From NCBI RefSeq assembly GCF_026626335.1, contig NZ_JAPNTZ010000006.1, positions 62,001 to 126,000 of the forward strand: 64,000 bases of DNA, given 5' to 3'. Below, one piece after another: positions 51,571 through 59,593 of the stretch. This DNA is from Paractinoplanes pyxinae (GTDB taxonomy: Bacteria > Actinomycetota > Actinomycetes > Mycobacteriales > Micromonosporaceae). How positions within the stretch are numbered: position 1 is the stretch's first letter; each line of letters begins with the position of its first letter. Both the position numbers and the translations under genes were made by a program. The notes beneath the pieces were generated by a model. The model was not told where the DNA came from. It searched no databases and was given only the letters and a program-made list of their open reading frames with translations.

Positions 51571-52596
51571 TCAGCGCAGGCGGTAGAAGCGCCAGAAGTC
51601 GTTCGGGATGTCGAGGACCTGCGGCTGGTCGTAGCCGGCCTCGCGGGCCCAGGCCAGCAGCGTCGGGGCGCGCAGGATGGTGCCGTTGGCCAGCACCGGG
51701 TTCTCGGCGCGGGTGGCCGGCAGGCAGTGCAGGACGCTGAACGCGTACTGCAGCCGTTCGACCTCGCCGGCGGGCGCGGTGAACTCGTCGGCCACCCGCT
51801 CGTCGCCGATGAACACGCTGGCGCCGGGAGCCAGCCGGGGGCGGACGGCGCGCAGCACGCCGACCGGGTCGCCCATGTCGTGCAGGGCCTCGAAGATGGT
51901 CACCAGGTCGTACTCTCCGTCGATCTGGGCGGCGTCGCCCAGGGTGAAGCTCACCCGGTCGGCGACACCGGCCGTGGCCGCGGCCGCCCGCGCCTCGGTG
52001 ATCGACGCCTTGTCCAGATCGATTCCCCGTACGGTGATGGCGGGGTAAGCCTGGGCCAGCGCCACCGACGACCGGCCGGCGCCGCACCCCAGATCGAGCA
52101 CCCGGGCGCCCGGAGCGGCGCGCAGCCGTGACTCCACCTCGGGCACCGCGGGCATCCACTCCCGGGCGAGCAGGTGGTCGAACATCGGCTGGTTGAAGGC
52201 CGCGATCCCGTGCCGGATGGGCCGCCCGTACTCGGCGTAGGAGATGCCCTCGCCGGTGCGGAAGACCTCGACCACCCGCGGGAAGATCAGCCCCAGCCCG
52301 ACGGCGAACTCTCCCGGGCCGCCCTCGTCCAGCAGCACCTCGGCCGCCTCGCCGGTCAGCGTGAACTCGTCACCGTCGACCGTCAGGAAGCCGGCCGCCG
52401 CCTGCTGCTCCAGCCATTCCCGGGCGTACCGCTCGTCGATCCCGGCCGTCTTGGCCAGCTCGGCCGCGCCCGCCGGATGGTCCCGCAGCGCCGCGTAGAG
52501 GCCCAGCTCGCGCCCGAGTTCCACGGTGAACAGTTCGGCGGCGCCGGTCAGCGCGGTCAGCAGCCGCTCGCTCAAGTTCTGGGTTTCAGTAGTCAT
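51571..52596 (-). CDS. SAM-dependent methyltransferase with winged-helix dimerisation domain
   Basis: A 341-residue methyltransferase. The N-terminal region (LTALTGAAELFTVELGRELGLY, LAKTAGIDERYAREWL, FTLTGEAAEVLL) is the helical/winged-helix domain of O-methyltransferase-like regulators. The catalytic core has ARVLDLGCGAGRSSVALA and IDLDKASI, FIFPRVV and ALHDMGDP. The substrate is unknown. It is divergent from the quinone oxidoreductase gene, with the promoter region between. ATG at 52596, ribosome-site AAGGTGG. Confidence 0.88.
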   Translation of the reverse strand: MTTETQNLSERLLTALTGAAELFTVELGRELGLYAALRDHPAGAAELAKTAGIDERYAREWLEQQAAAGFLTVDGDEFTLTGEAAEVLLDEGGPGEFAVGLGLIFPRVVEVFRTGEGISYAEYGRPIRHGIAAFNQPMFDHLLAREWMPAVPEVESRLRAAPGARVLDLGCGAGRSSVALAQAYPAITVRGIDLDKASITEARAAAATAGVADRVSFTLGDAAQIDGEYDLVTIFEALHDMGDPVGVLRAVRPRLAPGASVFIGDERVADEFTAPAGEVERLQYAFSVLHCLPATRAENPVLANGTILRAPTLLAWAREAGYDQPQVLDIPNDFWRFYRLR

Positions 52597-52642
52597 GTCG
52601 GCCACCTTCGGCCACCCCGCGTGCAGCGCGCGTGCAGCGCCC

Positions 52643-52673
52643 TTGACCTCAACCTGAGTTCAGCTTGCAGACT
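52643..52673 (+). promoter_or_regulatory. Candidate promoter with 19-base spacer, MerR-like
   Basis: TTGACC (52643-52648) is followed after 19 bases by CAGACT (52668-52673), and the ATG of the quinone oxidoreductase lies 6 bases further, so the mRNA may be leaderless. Nineteen-base spacers are a hallmark of MerR-family targets, and CTCAACCTGAGTT is a weak dyad in the spacer. The match is suggestive only. Confidence 0.35.
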
Positions 52674-52679
52674 CCCGTC

Positions 52680-53597
52680 ATGAGAGCAGCCGTGTTCGAT
52701 GAGTTCGGTCCGCCCGAGGTGCTGCACGTCGTCCACGTGCCCGATCCGCAGCCGGGGCCGGGTGAGGTGCGGGTGCGCGTGCTGGCGGCCGGGGTTCAGC
52801 CCTTCGACGTGGCCGTCCGGCAGGGGCAGATGCCGTGGGCCAAGATCCAGTTCCCGCAGACCATCGGGCAGGAGTACGCCGGGGTGGTCGACGCCGTGGG
52901 CGAGGGCGTGACCGACTTCCTGCCCGGCGATCCGGTGCTGGGCTCGGCCATGCTCAATGGCGCCGCCGAGCTGGTGTGCGTGGCCGCCGAGAACGTCGTA
53001 CGCAAGCCGGCCGCCCTGGACTTCCCGACCGCGGCCGCACTGGTCGCGGCGTCCCAGACGGCGAGCGGGGCACTGCTCGAGCTCGGTGTGGGCGAGGGTG
53101 ACGTTCTGCTGGTCCATGGGGCCGCGGGCAGCGTCGGCACCGTGGCCACCCAGCTGGCCCGGCTGGCCGGCGCCACGGTGATCGGCACGGCGAGCCTGCG
53201 CAACCATGAACGCCTGCGCCGCCAGGGTGCCGTCCCGGTCTCGTACGGGAAAGATCTGGTTCAAGAAGTACGCGATCTGGGCCTGCAGCCGACGGTGGCG
53301 CTGGACGTTGCCGGCGGCGACGCCATCGCGCAGTCGGTCGAGCTGGGCATTCCCCGCGACCGTGTCGGCACGATCGTCGACGACAAGGCGGCCACGGAAC
53401 ACGGCACCCAAGTCGTGCGGGCCGGTCGCGATCCGAAGCGCCTGGCTCATGTCGTCGATCTGGCCGCCCGGGGCCAGGTGGTCATGCCGGTGCAGCCGTT
53501 CCCCTTGGACGAGGTCGTCGAGGCTCATCGCGTCGTCGAAGGCCGCCACAGCGACGGCAAGGTCGTGCTGCTGCTGGCGGGCGTCGACGTCCTCTAG
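52680..53597 (+). CDS. NADPH:quinone oxidoreductase, zinc-free MDR family
   Basis: A 305-residue medium-chain dehydrogenase/reductase without the zinc-binding Cys set. The NADPH loop is HGAAGSVGTVATQLARLAG, and the N-terminal FGPPEVLHVVHVPDPQPGPGEV and DFPTAAALVAASQTAS match quinone reductases. It reduces quinones or activated double bonds. Its end (LLAGVDVL) is the first unit of a 21-bp repeat array that continues into the next gene. Divergent from the methyltransferase. Confidence 0.88.
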   Translation: MRAAVFDEFGPPEVLHVVHVPDPQPGPGEVRVRVLAAGVQPFDVAVRQGQMPWAKIQFPQTIGQEYAGVVDAVGEGVTDFLPGDPVLGSAMLNGAAELVCVAAENVVRKPAALDFPTAAALVAASQTASGALLELGVGEGDVLLVHGAAGSVGTVATQLARLAGATVIGTASLRNHERLRRQGAVPVSYGKDLVQEVRDLGLQPTVALDVAGGDAIAQSVELGIPRDRVGTIVDDKAATEHGTQVVRAGRDPKRLAHVVDLAARGQVVMPVQPFPLDEVVEAHRVVEGRHSDGKVVLLLAGVDVL

Positions 53598-53744
53598 GCG
53601 GGCGTCGACCTCCGCTCAGCCGGCGTCGACATCCGCTCAGCCGGCGTCGACATCCGCTCGGGAGGCGGCGGCTTCCGCTCGGGAGGCGTCGGCTTCCGCT
53701 CGGGAGGCGGCGGCTTCCGCTCGGCGGGCGTCGACGAACAGCGT
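53577..53744. repeat. 21-bp tandem repeats shared by two convergent genes
   Basis: Eight 21-base units run from the last seven codons of the quinone oxidoreductase, across its stop, through the gap and into the 3' end of the convergent GntR/TetR gene. The period of seven codons keeps both frames. Unit forms are GCGGGCGTCGAC... and GGAGGCGGCGGC.... They encode GVDVL-like in one gene and AEAAASR-like heptads in the other. The first and last units are the most diverged. Confidence 0.85.
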
Positions 53745-54602
53745 CAGGCCGTCCAGCAGGCGGGCCAGGCCGAACTCGAACAGCTGGTCGAGGTCGAAGT
53801 CGAAGCCGTGCTCGGTGAGCTCGCGGAAGTGGGTCAGCGCGCCGGCATCGATGAGGCCGGCCAGGTTGCCCGACTGCGTCTCGAGCCACTGGTCGCTGGT
53901 CAGGCCCGTTTCCCGTACGGCTTCGTTCTCCACCTCGACGGCGGCGGCCAGCCCTCGGACGAACGTGAACAGCATGATCTGGACGTACATGCGCTCGGCG
54001 GTCGTCAGCGTCGTGTTGTCGAAGACGGTCAGCACCCACTCGCTGAGCCGCACGCCGTTGGGAGCCATCTGCGGGCGGGTCAGCGACATCGACGGGCCCA
54101 GCCACGGGTGGCGGTTGAACGCGGCCCACTCCTCGCGGGCGACGATCTCGAGGCCGGCCCGCCAGCTCGACGGGCGGCGCGGCGGCAGGCGGATGGCGCC
54201 CAGCGCCGCGTCCATCATGCCGACGAGCAGCTCGTCGCGGCTGGGCACGTGGCGGTAGAGCGACATCGTGGCCACGCCCAGCTCGGCCGCCAGCCGGCGC
54301 ATGGTCAGCTCGGCCATGCCGTGCTCGTCGGCGATCGCGATGGCGGCCCGGACGATCCGGTCGCGGCTCAGCTCGTGCTCGCGCCGCGGCATCCGCCCCG
54401 CCACGACGGTGCCGACGCCCGGTCGCGCGATGGTCAGGCCTTCCTCGCGCAGGGCGGCGTGGGCCTTGGTGGCGGTGGCGATCGCGACACCCCACTCGCG
54501 GGTGATCGCGCGGGCCGAGGGCACCCGATCGCCCGGGCGCAGCTCGCCGGCCTCGATGCGCCGGCGGATATCGGCCACGATGCGCCGGTAGGCGGGTTCC
54601 AC
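53637..54602 (-). CDS. GntR/TetR fusion transcription regulator
   Basis: A 321-residue regulator. An N-terminal GntR-type winged helix (YRRIVADIRRRIEAGELRPGD, VPSARAITREWGVA, TATKAHAALREEGLT, ARPGVGTVV) is joined to a TetR HTH (RDRIVRAAIAIADEHG, MAELTMRRLAAELGVATMSLYRHVPSRDEL) and a TetR C-terminal ligand domain. The C-terminus is heptad-repeated (EAAASRAEADASRAE). It likely controls the divergent FAD monooxygenase. The GTG start has no ribosome site but a -10-like TACTAG in the operator arm 4 bases upstream, fitting a leaderless mRNA. Confidence 0.88.
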   Translation of the reverse strand: MEPAYRRIVADIRRRIEAGELRPGDRVPSARAITREWGVAIATATKAHAALREEGLTIARPGVGTVVAGRMPRREHELSRDRIVRAAIAIADEHGMAELTMRRLAAELGVATMSLYRHVPSRDELLVGMMDAALGAIRLPPRRPSSWRAGLEIVAREEWAAFNRHPWLGPSMSLTRPQMAPNGVRLSEWVLTVFDNTTLTTAERMYVQIMLFTFVRGLAAAVEVENEAVRETGLTSDQWLETQSGNLAGLIDAGALTHFRELTEHGFDFDLDQLFEFGLARLLDGLTLFVDARRAEAAASRAEADASRAEAAASRADVDAG

Positions 54603-54605
54603 CGT

Positions 54606-54644
54606 ACTAGTACACCGGGTTTCCGCTGCCGCGTGTGTACTAGT
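54606..54644. promoter_or_regulatory. Divergent operator for the GntR/TetR regulator
   Basis: ACTAGTACAC (54606-54615) and GTGTACTAGT (54635-54644) are perfect 10-bp inverted repeats between the divergent genes. Each arm contains TACTAG or its complement, which could be the -10 of the gene it faces. The regulator's binding would then block both promoters. Inferred from symmetry and position. Confidence 0.6.
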
Positions 54645-54686
54645 GTGCTTTGCTTGCCATGACGCTCGTGCCTACCGTCGCAGGAC

Positions 54687-55883
54687 ATGCGAGTACACCG
54701 TACGCAAGTTCTGATTTCCGGTGCCGGCATCGCGGGCCCGGCGCTGGCCTGGTGGCTGCACCGTGCGGGCGCCGACGTCACGATCGTCGAACGGGCGCCC
54801 GGCCCCCGCCCCGGCGGCCACGCGGTCGACATCCGCGGCGCCGCCCGCGCCGTCGTCGACCGCATGGGCCTGATGCCCACGGTCCTGGCCAACCGGGTCG
54901 ACGAACGCGGCTTCGCCCTGGTCGACGCCCGCGGCCACCGCCTGGCCGCGATGCCGTCCGACATGTTCGGCGGCGAAGGCATAGCCGCCGAGATCGAAAT
55001 CTCCCGAGGCGACCTGACCAGAATCCTGATCGACGCCACCCACGACAAGGCGGACTACCGCTACGGCGACCGCATCACCGCCCTGACCCAGGACTCCGAC
55101 GGCGTCGACGCAACCTTCGCCAGCGGCGGCACCGAACGCTACGACCTCGTGGTGGGAGCCGACGGCGTCCACTCCGGAGTGCGAGCCCTGGCCTTCGGCC
55201 CCTCAGAGCAATTCGTCCGCCCGCTGGGCGGCTACGGCGCCCTGTTCTCGGTTCCCGATCCAGGCGACCTGGACGGCTGGTTCCTCATGCACAACGCGCC
55301 CGGTGGCCGGGTGGCCGCCCTACGCCCCGAACGCGCCGGCACAGCCAAGGCGAGTCTGAGCTTCCGCACGAAGGAACGCCTGGGCCGCCTCGACCGGACG
55401 GCCGTAGCGGAACGTTTCGCGGGCCTCGGCTGGCGCGTTCCCGCCTTGCTGGCCGCCCTGCCCGCCGCCGACGACTTCTACTTCGACTCGATCGACCAGG
55501 TGCACGTGGATCGCTGGCACCGAGGCCGCGTGGTGCTGCTCGGCGACGCCGGCTATTGCGGCTCCCCGTTGGCCGGCCTGGGCACGAGCATGTCCTTGGT
55601 CGGCGCCTACGTCCTGGCCGGCGAACTGGCCGAGGCCAAGTCACCCACCGCAGCCTTCACCCGTTACCAACAGGCCATGGCCGCGTACGTGGCCGACGGC
55701 ACCCAGCTACCGCCGGGCGGCATGGCGGCTTTCGCCCCGAACACCCGCCTCGCGATCCGCTTGAAAGCGCTCAGCATGAGCCAGATGAACCGCTGGCCCA
55801 GCAAGCAACTACTGGCCCGCCACTTCAGCAAAGCGGAGGCCATCACGCTGAAGCCCTACCCCGCCCTCACTCCAACCACCTGA
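54687..55883 (+). CDS. FAD-dependent monooxygenase (PHBH-type)
   Basis: A 398-residue flavoprotein hydroxylase of the p-hydroxybenzoate-hydroxylase group. VLISGAGIAGPALAWWLHRAG is the FAD GxGxxG loop, LVVGADGVHSGVR the DG motif and VVLLGDAGYCGSPLAGLGTSM the second flavin site. It would hydroxylate or epoxidise an aromatic or polyketide-like substrate with NADPH. Divergent from the GntR/TetR gene, which is its probable repressor. Start ATG at 54687. Confidence 0.88.
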   Translation: MRVHRTQVLISGAGIAGPALAWWLHRAGADVTIVERAPGPRPGGHAVDIRGAARAVVDRMGLMPTVLANRVDERGFALVDARGHRLAAMPSDMFGGEGIAAEIEISRGDLTRILIDATHDKADYRYGDRITALTQDSDGVDATFASGGTERYDLVVGADGVHSGVRALAFGPSEQFVRPLGGYGALFSVPDPGDLDGWFLMHNAPGGRVAALRPERAGTAKASLSFRTKERLGRLDRTAVAERFAGLGWRVPALLAALPAADDFYFDSIDQVHVDRWHRGRVVLLGDAGYCGSPLAGLGTSMSLVGAYVLAGELAEAKSPTAAFTRYQQAMAAYVADGTQLPPGGMAAFAPNTRLAIRLKALSMSQMNRWPSKQLLARHFSKAEAITLKPYPALTPTT

Positions 55884-56078
55884 GCACGCGCGGAGTTGTT
55901 CCCGGCTGAAGTTGATCAACCAGTGGTGGCGGGGGAAGCGAGCCGCAGCACGTCGACCAGCAACCCGATGCCTCGAGACGTTGCCGTGACCGGCTTGCAG
56001 CGCCGGCGGAGCGAGCTGGCCGGCCGTTCGCTCGCATCCGGTCAGGAGTCGGGCCCGGCCGCGGCGGCTCGCGCGGCG

Positions 56079-56690
56079 TCAAGGCCTTGATCTGGGCATG
56101 CGCCGGGGGGACTCGCCCAGCTTGACGCTCGCGGCGGTGTCGTCAATCCCATCGAGCAGCACGAGGAAACGGCCGACGATGCCGGCGCGGCGGTGTCCCG
56201 TCGCGCCCCGGCGCAAAGCGTTCACCGCGTGGGACACGGCATCGGAGCGCCCGGTCGCGACAAGCCCGAAGACCGCGAGGGCGCAAGCGTCAAGCGCGCC
56301 ATTGTTGTCCCGGGGATCGCTTCCGGGTGGTCCAGCATCACGACCGGGCCCGTCCTTTCCGGACGAATTTCCGACTGGATGCCCTACAGCAGGCTCTCGG
56401 GTCCTGAGCCATGTGATGCAGCGGCTGCGCACGGTCGGCCGGAAGTCGGCACACGATCGCGGTCTTTCCAGTTCCGCCGCGGCCCGGCCACGGTCACCGT
56501 CCGGCTCCAGGGATCGGCCGCATCCAGGGCAGCAGGCCGGTCTCGGTTGCCCGGCTTTGAAAAGGCGGGCTGGAGCCGGTGGAGGACTTGAGAACCGTGA
56601 GATGCGAGTAGTCGTGGGCTCCCGGGTCAGAGTATGGCTGACAAACACCCGCGGGACGTCCTCGTCCAGGATCCCAGCTGGCGACGAGCC
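56079..56690 (-). pseudogene. Remnant of a P-loop NTPase gene
   Basis: No intact frame, but fragments of one protein lie in different minus-strand frames. A Walker A stretch GRGGTGKTAIVCRL is at 56443-56484. Walker-B-like LVLLDGIDD lies near 56142-56166. Upstream remnants such as LTVLKSS continue the similarity. Stops and frameshifts break it. This wording resembles the actinobacterial NTPase of large signalling proteins. The gene appears lost. Confidence 0.55.
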
Positions 56691-56732
56691 GCGGCCCTCC
56701 AGATCGGGCAATTGCCCGATGTGGAGGGCCGC
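56691..56732 (-). terminator. 42-base near-perfect inverted repeat
   Basis: Two 21-base arms, 20 of 21 matching, meet at AATT with no spacer. On the minus strand it begins 17 bases after the stop of the small membrane protein gene and would be a very stable terminator hairpin for the CocE operon. No U-tract follows. It also marks the boundary with the decayed NTPase gene. Confidence 0.65.
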
Positions 56733-56748
56733 AGGCAGCGCGCCCCGC

Positions 56749-56895
56749 TCAGCCGGTGATCGTGTCCCAGGAGTAGCCGAGCAGGGCGAACGCCGCGCCC
56801 AGCAAAGCCAGGCTGACGCCGCGGGACGAGATGGGCAGGGCGGCCAGCGCGAGCAGGATGACCGCGATCAGGTAGAAGATGCCCTGGATGGACAT
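56749..56895 (-). CDS. Small membrane protein, 48 residues
   Basis: A tiny protein with two hydrophobic segments: MSIQGIFYLIAVILLALAAL, then VSLALLGAAFALLGYSW. I recognise the form from actinobacterial genomes as an uncharacterised small two-helix membrane protein. The ATG has GAGGAG 5-6 bases upstream. It lies 57 bases downstream of the CocE hydrolase gene on the same strand and just before a strong hairpin, so it ends that operon. Confidence 0.75.
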   Translation of the reverse strand: MSIQGIFYLIAVILLALAALPISSRGVSLALLGAAFALLGYSWDTITG

Positions 56896-56952
56896 GGAGG
56901 CTCCTCGATAGTGGGGGTGGCGGCGCTGCCTGTACCCCCGCGTCGAGGCGGG

Positions 56953-58503
56953 CTAAACCAAGGTCAACACGAACTCGGAGTCGGGGCTGATGGTGGTTTC
57001 GGTGGGGTTCAGGCGGGTGGCCGGGCCGGGTGGCTCGCCGGTGCCGTAGTTGCGCAGGAAGCGGGGGTGGGCGCCCCCACTCACCTGTAGCCGCAGGCGG
57101 TGGCCGGGGCGGAAGACGTGTGCCGTGTGTCCCATGTCGACTGTTACCCGACCGCTGCTGTCGAAGCGGGTCAGGCCGTCGCAGATGTTGAGCGACCGGC
57201 CGTCCGGGGCGACGTCGCAGAGGCGTACGAACAGATCGCCGCTGGCGGCGGTGGTTGTGGCATCCAACGAAGCTTGCACCGGGCCCATCAGCGTCAGCGG
57301 GCGTTCGACCGGGTCGCTGGTGAAGAGCAGGACGTCGGTTCGCTTCTCGAGCGGGGCGTTGTCAACCTGGCCCTGGGTCGGGGACTGCAGCGGACCGCCG
57401 ATCGACGGGGTGGGATCGGCCGGGTCGTACCGGAAACTCCAGCCGCGCTCGGCCCGGAACGAGTCGAGCCGCAGGCGTTCGGCGCGCGCCTCGGGCGGGG
57501 GCCAGTCGGGCAGGTCACGCCACTCGTCCAGGCCGCCCACGTGAGCTCGTACGCGATAAGCCGGAGGCTCACCCCGCAGCCGGCGCATCGCCTGGGCGAA
57601 GACCTCGGGCCAGCCCTTTTCGAGGGCGGACGTGTGGGTCCACGGGCCGATCAGCAGGTCGACGTCGCGGTCGGCCGCTCGCAGGCGGGCGTACTGGTCG
57701 TACACCTGGGCGAAGCTGAGATCCCACCAGCCGAGCGTCAGACTGACCGGCACCTCCATGGCCCCGGCCGCCTCGGCCATGTTTCCCTCAGTCCAGTGAT
57801 CGGGTGACGGGTGGGCCAGCCACTCCTCGAGCGCCGGCCGCCGGCCCCCGAAAGCCGACGGATACGCGTCGAGGAGTGGCAGCCCGAGGGTGGCGCGGCG
57901 CAGCCGGAGTCTCAGCCTCATCGCCGCGCGCAGTGCCTGGCCCGCGGTGGCCCCGTCCTGTTTCAGCATCACGCCGCCGACCAGCGCCCGTTCCAGCCCG
58001 AAGGCGCCGCCGGCCCAGTAGAAGTCGTGCGGATCGGTGTGGCCGAGCTGCATCACCGCGGCACGCCACTCGGGCGGCGGGTCGACGGCCAGGGCGGCCT
58101 GCGTGTACGCCATGTAGCTGGCGCCCACCGTGTAGAGGTCGCCGGTGAACCAGCTCTGCTTGCGGATCCATTCCACCGTGGCCACGCCGTCGGCCGTCTG
58201 GTCGCGCCAGGCGTGGAACGTGCCGCCCGAGCCCTCGGTTCCGCGCGTGCTCTGCAGCAGCACATGGAAGCCCTGCTCGGCGAAGCGGACCCCGTACAGC
58301 AGATTCCAGGGAAAACCGCTTCTGATGTACGGGGCTCGGACGAGCACGGTCGGGCAGGGCTCGGCGCCGACCGGGGCGTAGTGGTCGGTGAGCAGCGGCA
58401 CCCCGTCGGCGGCGGGCACCGGCACGGCCGTTTCCCGTTGGACGGCGTACGGGCCCGGGGCCCGGCGGCTCAGGAGTCGGAGGGACAGTGGCAGTCTTCG
58501 CAT
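56953..58503 (-). CDS. CocE/NonD family hydrolase (X-Pro dipeptidyl-peptidase-like)
   Basis: A 516-residue serine hydrolase. The catalytic Ser lies in YTVGASYMAYTQ, Asp in LGWWDLSFAQ and His in GPWTHTS. The C-terminal jelly-roll (beta) domain begins near residue 360 (DVLLFTSDPVERPLTL). The family includes cocaine esterase and acyl-transfer hydrolases. The N-terminus has no clear signal, and the segment RLPLSLRLLSRRAPG is basic. It is divergent from a TetR gene, the probable regulator. Confidence 0.88.
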   Translation of the reverse strand: MRRLPLSLRLLSRRAPGPYAVQRETAVPVPAADGVPLLTDHYAPVGAEPCPTVLVRAPYIRSGFPWNLLYGVRFAEQGFHVLLQSTRGTEGSGGTFHAWRDQTADGVATVEWIRKQSWFTGDLYTVGASYMAYTQAALAVDPPPEWRAAVMQLGHTDPHDFYWAGGAFGLERALVGGVMLKQDGATAGQALRAAMRLRLRLRRATLGLPLLDAYPSAFGGRRPALEEWLAHPSPDHWTEGNMAEAAGAMEVPVSLTLGWWDLSFAQVYDQYARLRAADRDVDLLIGPWTHTSALEKGWPEVFAQAMRRLRGEPPAYRVRAHVGGLDEWRDLPDWPPPEARAERLRLDSFRAERGWSFRYDPADPTPSIGGPLQSPTQGQVDNAPLEKRTDVLLFTSDPVERPLTLMGPVQASLDATTTAASGDLFVRLCDVAPDGRSLNICDGLTRFDSSGRVTVDMGHTAHVFRPGHRLRLQVSGGAHPRFLRNYGTGEPPGPATRLNPTETTISPDSEFVLTLV

Positions 58504-58524
58504 AGGTCCACCCCCGCATTTTCA

Positions 58525-58535
58525 GTACGTCGTAC
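58525..58535. promoter_or_regulatory. Palindromic putative TetR operator
   Basis: GTACGTCGTAC is a perfect 5-bp inverted repeat about a T, extended on both sides by TTTC and GAAA. It sits in the 56-base gap between the TetR gene and the divergent CocE gene. Likely bound by the TetR, by position and symmetry. Confidence 0.5.
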
Positions 58536-58559
58536 GAGAAATACTAGCAGGAGGCATCG

Positions 58560-59198
58560 ATGGCCCGCGGACGCCCGCCCGCGCACACCCGTGACCAGGT
58601 CGTGGACGCTGCGATCGGGATAGCCGACGTCGAAGGGCTGGGCGCGGTCACCATGCGCCGCATCGCCCAGGAGATCGGGGCGGGCGCGATGTCGCTCTAC
58701 ACGTACGTGCCCGACAAGGACCGGCTGGTGGATCTCATGGTCGACCGGGTCGGTGGCACGCTGCATCCCGTCGCGATGACCGGCGATTGGCGTACGGATC
58801 TGCTGGCGCTGGCCGCTTCTCAGCGCTCACTGATGCTGGCGCACCCGTGGCTGCCGGCGGCCCTGCCCAATCGGCGGCTCACCGGGCGCAACATGCTCGC
58901 GTACCTGGAACAGGGCCTGGCCGCGCTGGAGCCGACCGGGCTGGGCGGGCCGGTCAAGCTCGAGATCGTCGCGCTGGTCACCGGGCTCGTGGCCACCTTC
59001 GTCACGGCCGAGCTGGCCGGATCGGCGCCCGTGCCGGAACAGGTCGCGCTGATCACCGAAGCGGTCGCGACCGGGGACTTCCCGCAGTTGGGAAGTGTGC
59101 TGGCCGAAGGCGGACAAGGCGGCGAGCCGGACTTCGACCGGCTCGCCGCCTGGACCATCACGGGCCTGGTGACGCAGGCCCTCGCGGCTAACTCTTGA
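58560..59198 (+). CDS. TetR-family transcription regulator
   Basis: A 212-residue repressor: DNA-binding helices RDQVVDAAIGIADVEGLG, AVTMRRIAQEIGAGAMSLYTYV, DKDRLVDLMVDRV, and a C-terminal ligand domain. AGGAGG at 5 bases supports the ATG. It lies divergent from the CocE hydrolase gene with a palindrome between, so it probably represses that operon and itself. Its 3' end overlaps the convergent VOC gene by 11 bases. Confidence 0.92.
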   Translation: MARGRPPAHTRDQVVDAAIGIADVEGLGAVTMRRIAQEIGAGAMSLYTYVPDKDRLVDLMVDRVGGTLHPVAMTGDWRTDLLALAASQRSLMLAHPWLPAALPNRRLTGRNMLAYLEQGLAALEPTGLGGPVKLEIVALVTGLVATFVTAELAGSAPVPEQVALITEAVATGDFPQLGSVLAEGGQGGEPDFDRLAAWTITGLVTQALAANS

Positions 59199-59553
59199 GG
59201 CAGATGTCGAACGGGTGACCCTCCGGGTCGAGCAGCACCCGCCACCGGTCGGGGGTGGGCTGCTCGTCCGGCTTGGTCGCGCCCAGCGCCAGCGCCTGCT
59301 CCTCGCCCTTGTCCAGGTCGTCGACATAGAAGTCGAGGTGATAACGCTTGGGCGTACGCTCGTCGGGCCAGCCGGGGGCCGAGTACCCGGGCACCTGGCC
59401 GAAGCCGATGCTGGTCTTGCCGTCGCCGATCATCGCGTACTCGTCCTGGGCGTGCAGGACCTCCCACCCGAGCACGGCGGCGTAGAAACGGGCCTGCGCC
59501 GCCGGGTCGGACGCGTCCAGATTGATCATCGCCAAGCTTGCGAATCCACTCAT
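59188..59553 (-). CDS. VOC family protein
   Basis: A 121-residue vicinal-oxygen-chelate protein: SGFASLAMINLDASDPAAQARFYAAVL, YAMIGDGKTSIGFGQVP and RWRVLLDPEGHPFDICL. The metal-ligand pattern is compatible with a glyoxalase-type site. ATG at 59553 has GGAAGG upstream. Substrate unknown; some such proteins are antibiotic-binding. Upstream lies an inverted repeat, then the amidase gene. Confidence 0.83.
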   Translation of the reverse strand: MSGFASLAMINLDASDPAAQARFYAAVLGWEVLHAQDEYAMIGDGKTSIGFGQVPGYSAPGWPDERTPKRYHLDFYVDDLDKGEEQALALGATKPDEQPTPDRWRVLLDPEGHPFDICLKS

Positions 59554-59576
59554 GGACGCGATCCTTCCCGCCGAGG

Positions 59577-59593
59577 CTGACATCTGCTGTCAG
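59577..59593. promoter_or_regulatory. 6-bp inverted repeat between amidase stop and VOC start
   Basis: CTGACA and TGTCAG are perfect arms around TCTGC, ending at the amidase stop codon and 23 bases before the VOC start. It could be an operator of the VOC gene or a small terminator for the amidase. No U-tract. Confidence 0.35.
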
